DNA of 64,000 bases from Spongospora subterranea f. sp. subterranea (lineage: Eukaryota > Endomyxa: Phytomyxea > Phytomyxea > Plasmodiophorida), in the NCBI GenBank assembly GCA_049724395.1, contig JAUGWO010000112.1:1-64000 (forward strand), in the 5' to 3' direction. Shown here one piece after another: positions 44,276 through 53,837 of this stretch. The position numbers were made by a program, and so were the translations under genes. Positions within the stretch are counted from its first letter, which is position 1. Each line of letters begins with the position of its first letter. The notes under the pieces are model-generated. The model searched no databases. It was not told where the DNA came from and worked only from the letters and a program-made list of their open reading frames with translations.

Positions 44276-45345
44276 AGTGGACCAACTTAGTTATATACAC
44301 TCTTCATTAGTTACACGCGACGCGGCACAGTAGTACAGTAGACTCGATGGAGTGCCCTCCTTTAATTCAATATTTAGACGACCCGCGTTGTTAAATACAC
44401 TATTTTCCACAAACGAGCTCCACATGTCAATCGAATCCGAAGTGTTGGCGGTGAACAGCCATTTCTTATCGCCTAATTGTTCAACATGCACGCGAGTTCG
44501 CTCTTGCTAACGGGTTTGTGTTTGGGTGTAATTCGCACCCTGTTTCGCTGCTTAGCCTCCTTCATTTCTAGGTTCGTCGTCGCATGTAACTCGCATCCAT
44601 TTTCGGTGCTTAATCCCCATCCAATACAAGGAGCTGGATCCAAAATTTGGCAGCGCGCCAAAATCTATTGCAACTATAGGGATCAAGGATCACCGAAAGA
44701 GAAACGACTAAAATCCACTTGCAGTTGGTATGTCAATCTGACATTCGATCGAAAGGCAGGGGACTATGTCATCAATCACAGATGCATGGATCACAACCAC
44801 ATCATCAATAATGCGTTGATCACGTCAGTTGGAGGCTTACATCAAATTAATCTTTTATCGAACTTGAAAACGGAAGAGCGTGAGATGATTCACCTGCTAT
44901 CGCGATACAATTTGCCACTAAGCAAGGTTTCAAATATATATCCTCGCCAATACCCTTGGCGCCGCTGAATGCGGTGTTTTTAGATTCGAGAAATGCTGGA
45001 GGGTTCGAACCCTGGCCGGACATATTCAACGTCACTTTTATCGCGACAAGTTCGTAGCGGGAAGGAATTGCACTTTGGCAACGACCCGCACTGCATGACA
45101 AGGTTCATGGAGGCAGGATACGCTGTCCGAGAAAATGGTGGCTTGTTTTGCTACTCTATGGACATGTCGCAGCGCCTCTCGACAGAAATGGCTGTTCACC
45201 GCCAACACTTCGGATTCGATTGACATGTGGAGCTCGTTTGTGGAAAATAGTGTATTTAACAACGCGGGTCGCATCGAGTCTACTGTACTACTGTGCCGCG
45301 CCGCGTGTAACTAATGAAGAGTGTATATAACTAAGTTAGTCCACT
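44276..45345 (+). mobile_element. Mutator-like (MULE) remnant with long inverted ends
   Basis: Inverted repeats of about 165-195 bp at 44276-44470 and 45184-45345 (AGTGG(A)C..AACTTAGTTATATACAC inward to TTGGCGGTGAACAGCCATTT). The left copy has an extra ~25 bp. Inside, 44477-44968 encodes a FAR1/WRKY-GCM1-type zinc finger as found at the N-terminus of MULE transposases: C..C spacing in YCNYRDQGSPKEKRLKSTC, then WYVNLTF, HRCMDHNH. The catalytic transposase domain is missing, so this is an internally deleted, non-autonomous copy. The right-end sequence continues to about 45395 in a form that recurs at 48196-48310. Confidence 0.72.
44477..44968 (+). pseudogene. MULE transposase N-terminal zinc-finger fragment
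   Basis: About 160 codons with the Cys/His pattern of the FAR1 DNA-binding domain, followed by a helical stretch (NLKTEEREMIHLLSRYNLPL) that in full MULEs links to the DDE core. No MULE DDE motifs follow before the right inverted repeat. The likely cause is internal deletion. Confidence 0.65.
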
Positions 45346-45395
45346 GGGGCACTTTTTTTTGGGTGGACAAAAGACACTTCCGTGTACTGTTACAC

Positions 45396-45804
45396 GGTGG
45401 AGATAGGGTCAGTACCCATGTTACAATAATGTACACCGCGTGGGGATATAGGTACCCTGTTACAATACAGTACACCACTACACCAGGTGGGGATATCCCC
45501 GCCATGCAAAACCCTTGTTTAGCGGTGACAGGCGGTGACTATGGTAAGTGCGCTCCCCGCACCAATTAAGACACGGTGCGTGGATCCCGTGCCCGTGACA
45601 CGTGGCTGTACTGTACTTGATCTATGTTACATCAGCTGTCGCATGGGTCCTGTCGGATTGTTTCAAACAGGTCATCCCACCTAAAGCAGTGCTGTGCATG
45701 TTACGCTCCTTCATTCGCAACATTTGATCGGTTCTCATTCTTCATGATCATCCTCTCTGATTCTCATTCCATATATCCCCCTTATCAATAGTCGTTTTAT
45801 ATAT
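45396..45804. other. Spacer upstream of G-alpha
   Basis: No gene. Between 45,390 and 45,540 there are near-repeats of a GTGTAC(C)..GGTGGGGATA-type word (GTGGGGATATAGGTACC and GGTGGGGATATCCCC). The G-alpha promoter and 5' UTR should be at 45,600-45,804, where TATATATGG overlaps the start. Confidence 0.4.
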
Positions 45805-47441
45805 ATGGGCTGCTGCTATTCCTCCACATCACTGCATGATGAACAAAGTGATCATGAGTTCAACGTTGAGAAAATATATTCCATAAATGAATGTATGGGG
45901 TTAAAATTATTGCTATTAGGAACTGGTGAATCAGGTAAAAGTACAGTAAGTGTTATTGTTTTTAACAATAATGTTTCCTGATATAATCTTACACGGTTTT
46001 CGTAGATACAGAAGCAATTACATTTGTTGTTTGGAGATTCTCGAGGCACATTCCCTTCATCCCTACGTGGTCAATACCATGGAATTGTTCGTCGTGATGC
46101 CGTCAAATCAGCACAGCTCCTTTTGCGGGCATGCTATCGTTTCGGCTGGCAATGGGACACCTATAATCAACATGACGCTGCACACTACTTGTTATCAGTT
46201 GACGTAATGGCCACCAATTTCTGGAACGACAAGGTCATCATTTGCATACAAAGTAACGTGTTTCCTTATTTGCATTTCACAGATTTTAGCGTCAATATCG
46301 TTATTATGGCGATCATCTTTGCTTAATGATTCGCTATTATGGCGCGCATTTGAACTACGATCTCTGTTTCAAATCTCGGACGCCGTACCATAGTAACTCA
46401 CTAGCAGCATTTTGTTTTGCTTTTGTCCAATTACTTTTTTGTAGCTTTTTTGATCGAATATCCGTCATTGGGTCTCCCCATTATATACCATCAAATGACG
46501 ACATTCTTCATGCCAGGCTACGTACAAGTGGTATTGTTGATAGCATCGTGCACATCCAACAAGTGCCAGTTAGGTAGTGCATTTATCTGTATATTCCCGT
46601 TTCTTACAATATGCTACTGTGTACAGATTACTTGACGTTGGAGGGCAACGAAATGAAAGGTAGGTGAAGCGCATCACCATGGACTTCGTGCGGCAGCATG
46701 TCAAATCTTGGTTTAGGCGAAAATGGATGCGATGTTTTTCAGGTATCCAGAACTGTATCAAATATTGATTCCATTATTGATTTTGATAAGGCTGCCATGC
46801 GCTGCTATATGTTGTCGCGATAAGCGAATTTGACCAGGTACTGCCGAAGGCTTTCCAACGAATGACCATTTATTTTTCTCTTCAAGGTTCTATATGAACA
46901 TAACACGAAGAACCGTTTGATTGAGTCTTTAGAAGTGTTTGCAGAGATTGTTCAGTCAGGCTATATTCAAAGTTCGTCCGCAATTAGTGCATAAGCTTCT
47001 GCTAAGCCGATTATCAGGTTGCCCGATTTTTTTATTCCTCAACAAAAAGGATTTGTTTTTGCAAAAGATTGGGCTTATTGACTTAAACGTCTGTTGGGAA
47101 GGTAGTATTGATGGCTTTGAAGCGGGACTTACGTGTAACAGTGATTACATCAGATTATTCGGGCGGCAAAGATGCTAGAGCTGCAATGAAGTTCATTGCC
47201 CATAAGTTCATAGATGCAGGTAGGATCATGCCATTAAACGTCATGGTCCTTTCAGAGTTTCATTTAAAACGTAGTCCCGAAAACATTGCTAAATCACCTT
47301 TTTATTCACTTTACTGTGGCAGCTGTCAAGGTAGGCTTTACCGACACTCATAATATCGGTAAAGTTTCTGTTTCCAGGCATGCTGTCGATGACACTTTTT
47401 TGTTTGTTCAGAACAAGTATGGAAAACGGCTTATCAATTAA
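45805..47441 (+). CDS. Heterotrimeric G protein alpha subunit
   Basis: A GTPase that couples seven-helix receptors to effectors at the inner plasma membrane. About nine short exons. The start MGCCYSS has Gly2 for myristoylation and Cys3/Cys4 for palmitoylation. P-loop GTGESGKST; helical domain exons follow; switch I context HARLRTSGIVD includes the conserved Arg; switch II DVGGQRNERK; then ISEFDQVLYEHNTKNRL, the base-recognition NKKDLF and IAHKFIDA. The last exon gives DDTFLFVQNKYGKRLIN; FVQN... matches the family's C-terminal helix. The join between the second-last exon (HFTVAAV-like) and the last exon did not resolve in one frame by eye, so a hidden intron or a frame change there is possible. 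Spliced length is close to the usual 350-380 residues. It lies between inverted Mutator-type ends. Confidence 0.87.
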
Positions 47442-47616
47442 TATCGAAGCAACATTTTCAAATTTGAGAAATTGATTACAAGAAGGAGTTCAATATATAG
47501 TATATTTATTGATATCAACGGTTTAATGGCGCCAACGAAATATACTGCTCAAAGGGCAAACCTGTGTCAGAATAACAACACAGGCGCTTGAACAAAACTG
47601 ATGGCCTCAATAACGG

Positions 47617-48101
47617 ATGGTTCCATTGGACCAGCAGTCAGTGCAGGGAAACCTGTTTACTGCTGCAGATGTTGCTGACTACAAATCGAATAGTTCATTC
47701 AAAAAGTGGAGCGTTTTTTTCTTGCAAAAACAGTTTTTTCAATATAGGCCTAAGCAACAAATCCGCCAACTATCGCAACGTATTTATTTACCACTTGCGA
47801 ACAGCAATCAGGTCCACTACAAGCTTCATAACACAAAATTCTATTATTCAGCTTCAACCAGGCATGCCACTGCTATGAAAGAGCAATGCACGGACGGAGC
47901 AAGTGTTGCTCGGAAAGCTTCGCAATTTTTTATTATCTTCACAATGAGGCTTTCGCACTGCAATCATTTGCGATGGCTTACGATTGGGCACACATCCTGG
48001 TTTCTCCACCAAACCACAGCAACGTTGAACCGTAAGCCCCGTCTCAATTTGTATGGAGTGTTTGATACTGTGAAATTCTATCTTCCAGAAGATCGATTTG
48101 A
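47617..48101 (+). CDS. Small unknown gene downstream of G-alpha
   Basis: Three exons (47617-47811, 47862-48031, 48089-48101) with GT-AG introns of 50 and 57 nt give a clean 125-residue frame starting MVPLDQQSVQGNLFTAAD. The protein has a basic Gln-rich middle (FQYRPKQQIRQLSQR), a Cys-rich patch (ACHCYERAMHGRSKCC) and an aromatic stretch (FAIFYYLHNEAFALQSFAMA). I recognise no family. The model rests on splice signals and phase only. It is bracketed, with G-alpha, by inverted Mutator-type ends. Confidence 0.45.
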
Positions 48102-48195
48102 AAAAAATACGACCGGATCTTCTGATCTTTCAACTGTGATTGTTCTTCATAGAAAAATTAATCCTATAGATTAACTGCACAATGGGGGCACTGTG

Positions 48196-48310
48196 TGCGG
48201 AAGTGAATTTTGTCCACGCGTGGACAGTCCACCCAAAAAATAAGTGCCCCAGTGGACTAACTTTAGTTAAATTCACTGTGTTACACGCGGCGCGCAGCAC
48301 AGTAGTTCGC
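48196..48310 (+). repeat. Lone Mutator-type end
   Basis: Matches the end sequence near 45345 in opposite orientation: CGGAAGTG..TTTTGTCC, then AAGTGCCCCAGTGGACTAAC, then GTTACACGCGGCGCG..GCACAGTAG. Internal differences are several. No partner end is visible to the right. 48311-48688 holds no supported gene. Confidence 0.7.
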
Positions 48311-48688
48311 ATCCCCTGTTTGACAATCTCGCGAGATTAACTTTACGATCGGCTGCCACTGACGAAACCCCTGATCTCCTCCAAACCGGTACTCCGTGTA
48401 GTGCACAACATCATCTAAATATGACCGCATACGAGAGCGTAATGGTATCAACTAACCGGGATCTCTGCTACGCGAAACTCAATAACCTTTTTACAAACAA
48501 TCGAACCGAAATCCTCAACTATACTCAGAAATTTGAAACCCAAACATGCTGTGCTGGTGCGGTGCCCGCCACGGCACATTGGGACCCTGGCTGGGCCGTC
48601 GCCCCCATCTTCATCCCGTCACCCCCAACGTCCAGGTCCACGATACCCCCTCTGCTGTCCGTTGTCGCACGTCGCAGAGTGACACTGG

Positions 48689-50642
48689 TTGGGTGAGGGT
48701 GAGGACTACAACCTCCTCGTTACACACGTCGGTCCCCGCGATACCAGTGGTATTGCACTCGGTTCCCTGTATCGGCCTTATTTCGTGTTCATCTCTCATT
48801 CTCGTACCGCCTTATCATTGCCTAGACTGCCATCGCCTCTCCTGAGTTATGATCATCAGCTTTACTCTCATATCTCTGATATTGTCTCCTTTCGCAATGG
48901 TCTATTTCTTTCGCACCGAACCCGGTCGTAGTAGTTCACAGTCCGGTCTCCATTTTTCCTGATTGTTTTTCGTTTGCAGAGTCTAATAAGATATGTTATC
49001 GCCGGACCCCTTTTAACGACATCATTATAAACGCTTGCCGGGTACTGCATGACGTTTATCGAGTCCCTGCTATGCTTCGAAATGGTCTGGGCGTTGCCTG
49101 TAGATTCTGAAGAACTTTACCGATTCTTTCCGACAGGCATCCTTCACACATTTGTGACCTATTTTAGGCGATCACCACCAGGTCTAGTTCGGTCATCTCA
49201 AACATACATTCTCGATTTAAAATCACATTACAGAATCGGAACTTGTAACTGTTCCTATGGATGTTACTGCTGATGATGGAACCATCCTCCGCCTGGATTG
49301 GTTTATAACAGAAGACCAACCTGAGCGGTTCGGTTAAGAACATCGTCAAACCCTTCAGCTTGAATATTGATCTTTTCATTGTCAGGACAATGCCAACTAT
49401 TTTGATGCTGCATGGATTGAACGGCTCTGCTAGTGCTTCATATATCAAATGGATGGTGTGGGCTGCACATCGCGTTGGCTATCAATGTTGTGGGCTGAAT
49501 AATCGAGGGTGTGGGGAAAGCGTACTCAAGACTCCTAAGGGTGAAGAGCTTTCTGTCGGTCGTCTTTCAATGATTCTTTTCAAACTCGCATTGCTCATTT
49601 TTTCAGGGTTTAATGCCGCATTTACTGGTGACGTCAATAATACTGTTGATTTCATTCGTTCTGGCGATATCATTGACCCAGAAACACCATTGTTCATAAT
49701 CGGATTCTCACTCGGCGCCGGGATTTTGATCAAATACCTGGCTGATAATGGTGAACGCCTCATTTCCAAAGGTATACGCGCCTTTTTATTCCTGTCCCCA
49801 TGCCGCGCTTAATTTCTCAGTTAACGGATGCGTTGCTTTGTGTGCAAGCTTCAATATGCATACCAGCTGCAAAAGCATTGAGACTCCCCTCTCTGTTAAG
49901 AAGCACATCATCAATCGTGTTTTAGCTGTATGAACTGGTTTTATTATGTTGAAGACGTCTAACTATTTTACAGAAAGGTCTCGTTGGCTATGCTAGAAGG
50001 CATGAAAAAGTTCTCAAAACAGCGGAACATCTCGATCTACAAAGGGTATATAAATCGGTCACTGTCCGCCAGTTCGATAGCAGCTTCGTCGTCCCGCACT
50101 CCATGGTATTACTAGATTGTATTCAGTTGACAAAAATCAAGACAGTTAATTGCAACTGAATAGGGTTTAGGGATATCAAGCATTACTATGATGAATGCTC
50201 AACCGTATAATATTTCGTAATCTTATTCGGGGTCACTACGTTGACAGAAACTTTAGGATACTCGCTTGCATCTTGTACAGGTTCCTTTACTCTGCATAAA
50301 CGCTGCTGATGATCCAATTTGCCCGTAAGCGTCCACAATACATCTGCACCAATTTTTATTTGCAATGATCAAGGGCACATGGTGTTCCGGTTGATGCGTT
50401 CAATGAAAATGAGAACCTCTTTCTCACAGTCGTCCCAACTGGTGGCCATGTTGCGTTCATGCATGATTGTAAATATCCGTGCAAACAAAACGGCCGTGCT
50501 GAACTACTCAATAGGGTTTGATTTGAGCCATTCGTGGATGGAAAGTGCATCATTGGAATTTATTGAGGCTATTCATCATAACGCCGATCGCAAGGAGGTC
50601 AGCTTGTCGGGTTTAAGTGAGGTCATGAATGCAGCTGAATAA
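48689..50642 (+). CDS. Alpha/beta hydrolase of the EMB8/YheT (ABHD1/3) family
   Basis: A serine hydrolase, in this family usually an esterase, lipase or acyltransferase acting on lipids or esters at membranes. About nine exons with 50-70 nt introns. Family landmarks in order: YRVPAMLRNG then ILHTFVTYFRR across an intron (cf. RPPxxLRNGHLQTIFP), VPMDVTADDGTILRLDW, MLHGLNGSASASYIK (oxyanion region), CGLNNRGCGES, the nucleophile elbow GFSLGAG with Ser at about 49706-49708, FRDIKHYYDECS, the acid AADDPICP and the catalytic His in GGHVAFMHD. It ends SWMESASLEFIEAIHHNAD...MNAAE with stop at 50640-50642. All three catalytic residues are present. The first exon is unclear: 48689-48930 is open and plausible but its join to 49,0xx was not resolved. 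Confidence 0.87.
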
Positions 50643-51558
50643 CTTTATATATATTGTATAAATAATTAGTGCAAGTTTTCGGATATTCTGTTTGGCTGTC
50701 TGACATCAGTTCTGTTTCAAAAATCGAATCTGTTTCTATGAAATGGTATTCAGGAGTTCAGCCCATATCACTAGGGTTACTCAACAACCAGGCATGTGGC
50801 AATAGAATTTGAGAGCAGTATTACCCATAACGTTTTTAGGTATATCAACGAAAAAACGTAACGCAAATGGATTTGAATCGTAGTGTCAGCAATTGCCGAG
50901 CTGAATTATGAAAAATTTGCCATGATTGTAAATTCGTATAAATTTGTACTGACCGTAAATTCATTATTGGGAAGACCGTTTCTGAGAACTGGAACCGTCA
51001 TTGTACCGTCCTTCACAGTCGATGGTACATACCTCTGGGTGGACATGCCACACATGTTTAACCATGACGTCCGCTTTACGTTACGAGATCGGCGTTTCAA
51101 AAATAGTTCATTTCGCTGGCGGCGTACCTTGCGATTTCCTGGCCCAACACATTCGTTTGGCTCGCTATTGTCCAGTGCTAAAATGCGGAGAGATGCCCAT
51201 CTGCAGACAGACGGAAGAGGTAGTAGAGCCAATGTCAAATAGAGGCCGGGGCCTGAATAGGGAACTGAAATATCTCCAAGCCAGGCATGAAATGGTGAAT
51301 AAACGGTCCAAAAATTTTGAATGTCTACTGGAGCAGTTCCGGCATTTCAGAGAAAAACGTCAACTCGGTTTCGCTGCTTGTGCAATTTTGGTGCAGTGAA
51401 GTTAATAGAACAGGCTTTGCCTGACGCACGGTTGTAGCGGGTGTCTTGACAGTACCTTTTCCCATAACCAACACCAGTAACCGACCTGATGTGTTCAGGG
51501 CCGGTCACCACTCTCCAAAAGAACCAAAGTTCGAGATTAATTACCATTGATTAATGCC
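50643..51558. other. Region with an unassigned plus-strand reading frame
   Basis: About 900 bp. 50883-51242 and 51001-51399 (+) are open in two overlapping frames; the second ends LEQFRHFREKRQLGFAACAI. Neither shows a recognisable motif, and upstream sequence has splice-like signals but no clear start. It could be a diverged gene or chance. Confidence 0.35.
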
Positions 51559-52116
51559 TTAGTCAGTCATGATATATTTGACCTTGCCTGGCCGGCAAAC
51601 GCCCTTTGAACCGATCATTCCCCAGGCTATTTCGTTAAATATCAGTGTATAGATGATATCCGAACTGGCACCGTCCAGGCTATCTCCATTCCAGTCGAAT
51701 AGGTTCGGTGTGAATTCCCGAAACCATTCCATTAGTCGGTCGTCATCGCAGTCCCAACTATCGGCAGCTGTTGATTCCCTGCGATTGATTGCCGATGCAT
51801 ATGATGAATGCAGGTCAAATCCTGACTCACCAGACAAGATCAAATCAGTGCAATCCGCATACGCCATATATCGCATAAACCAAGAGAAGCGCGTTCCCCC
51901 TTTGAAAGGAGTCGATGGCAATGGACACTCGATCAATCTTCGTAAGATCTCCATCAAATTCATACTATCTGCCATAATGTGATATTTGGGCGATATAGGA
52001 ATGGGGGCCGAATCGCTTGTCATAGAATCCTCAACCCAACATGATATCAACCTGCCTAGACGGCGCTCTATACCAATCCGACAATTAACGTTGAAATCGA
52101 GTTCTAATGGTTCCAC
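51559..52116 (-). CDS. Unknown 185-residue protein
   Basis: A single uninterrupted frame, MEPLELDFNVNCRIGIERRL... to ...RPGKVKYIMTD. Protein-like composition, acidic (DSWDCDDDRLMEWF, FDWNGDSLDGASSD), with amphipathic helices (SMNLMEILRRLIECPL). No signal peptide or membrane segment. I recognise no family. It might be the last exon of a longer minus-strand gene, because the region upstream (52117-52541) has no separate assigned gene; a plus-strand frame there (51986-52441) has a membrane-like end but is not convincing. Confidence 0.45.
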   Translation of the reverse strand: MEPLELDFNVNCRIGIERRLGRLISCWVEDSMTSDSAPIPISPKYHIMADSMNLMEILRRLIECPLPSTPFKGGTRFSWFMRYMAYADCTDLILSGESGFDLHSSYASAINRRESTAADSWDCDDDRLMEWFREFTPNLFDWNGDSLDGASSDIIYTLIFNEIAWGMIGSKGVCRPGKVKYIMTD

Positions 52117-52541
52117 GACAATACTTCATGACGGTAAAATTGTATGTCGGCTCCACGTCGAGGATCCTATCAATAATAATAATCATATTCTCGCTCGTAT
52201 CTCACCATCCCCTGATGAACGCGATCATCTGCCGGATCTCGCGCCGGATAATGTCGCGAAAACATCGTGTCATCATGGCGACAATGGTGTCGGTAAGCCG
52301 TGTCCGATTCATGTCAAGAATTATCAGAACGGTTGGAGCTCAAGCCAAGTCGCCTTCATCTGCATATCAACCTTCGTCCTGTGCACTGTCGCCATAAAGC
52401 ACCTTTCACCTAGAGATTGCCAATATCAGCCGTTTTCATAGAGATTGCCGATATGACAATAAACGCATGACCATAATTAACCTATGTCAAACCTCATTGA
52501 TTACTGTAATCGATAGTTGGGGTTTATTACATTGTTCCGTA

Positions 52542-53644
52542 TCACATTGCTGTGCAATTGGGAACATCACCCTGTAGAGCGGACAGTTCAGGTGGTATAT
52601 TAGTTAGGTTCGGTTCACCTTCTGCGTTGAACTCTAGACCAGGGACGAGCTCCTGCATGATCTCAGCAGGCGGCTGGCCAAACGACTGCATCTCGCCCAT
52701 CATCGCCATGATCTCTGCCGAGCTGCCTTCGCCGGCTTCGAACATCAGACACATTCGCTGGAACACAGCGTGCTGCTTCTCATAGTTCACCCTGGAACGG
52801 GATTATTCAGTTCCCAACAACACTCATGGAACCCTATGATATGATATAATACCTCTGATCAAGGGATAGTTGTCCTCCATGTTCGGCCAGCCATAAAGGG
52901 TATTTCTCGGTGACCTACACATCAAACGGTGTAGCAATGTTAGTGCACGTATTCCATACTATTGATCTAAATAACTAATGAACCTGCTTAATCGGCTCAT
53001 ACAGAGTCTCTTTCGAGAGCATTTGCGACATCATTTTTTCTACGGATTGTTCAAGATTCGCGTCGTCCTCGCCGACTTTGAACTCCTCCTGCGCAATCAA
53101 TAAAGGGTCATCTGTCGGGCAGAATATTGAAATGTACTAATTACCATCAGCTTTCGTATAATGTCATCACCATCTTCACCAAGATCAACACCTGGTTTCG
53201 GTGTATTACCTGGTCCCACCATTCTAACAGCTTCATCTAACGACTCTTTAACCGATTTCGGTTTGGACGCCGTCCCGATGGCAGAATCATCCAACGGCAT
53301 CGACCCCATTAGTTTGGCAAACAAAGCATTGATGTCCTGAGCATCTAACCGAAATAACACTATTAAAGGGCTTCTCACAGATCACGTAATACTCAATCGT
53401 CATCACCTTTTTGCATCTGTGATGGACTTTCCTCATTAATTGCAGGTAATGTGCCACTTTGCAACTGTGACACGAATTGTTCGATATCCCTTTGCAAACT
53501 GGCTCCGGCATCTGTTGATGGCGCTACCTCGTTTGGCCTGGCGACGACTGCAGTGGAGTTGGAGGCGGTATTAGTCGAGATATCGTCAAACTCATCCAAT
53601 ACGGAATCGAGGAACTCGTCGAGATTATTGCTATCATTAGACAT
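52542..53644 (-). CDS. PEX19: Peroxin-19, peroxisomal membrane protein receptor
   Basis: Cytosolic chaperone and import receptor for peroxisomal membrane proteins, docking on PEX3. About five exons with short GT-AG introns. The N-terminus (MSNDSNNLDEFLDSVLDEFD) is the acidic PEX3-binding helix. Next come SLQRDIEQFVSQLQSG, DAQDINALFAKLMGSM after a ~66-nt intron, a helical cargo-binding part (EEFKVGEDDANLEQSVEKMM, LSKETLYEPIKQ, VTEKYPLWLAEH) and the conserved C-terminal region (MGEMQSFGQPPAEIMQELVP, then GLEFNAEGEP). It ends NCTAM, a CaaX box for farnesylation. Complete, with no break seen. Tail to head with Nsp1/Nup62 upstream on the same strand, 193 bp apart. Confidence 0.93.
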
Positions 53645-53837
53645 TTATTGGGGGATCGACAGATATCGGATCGCCCGACCCAATGGCAATTTTATGATAT
53701 TGGTCCGTGTATTTCCGCCTTTTCCCATCCCCACGTTACTGGCATGGCGCCATCAGCAGCAGTTGGAAGGCTGCGCTCTGCAGTGACCGGGCAAAGCAAC
53801 CAACGACGACGAATTTGAAGCGTTTTGAGATTATTTA

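Noticed and set aside
51986-52441. 151-codon plus-strand frame with a membrane-like end
   Set aside because: It overlaps the more protein-like minus-strand frame 51559-52116, has low-complexity His/Asn runs and no motif. Not convincing without expression data.
53451-53786. 111-codon plus-strand frame
   Set aside because: Antisense of the first PEX19 exon and its promoter; no motif.
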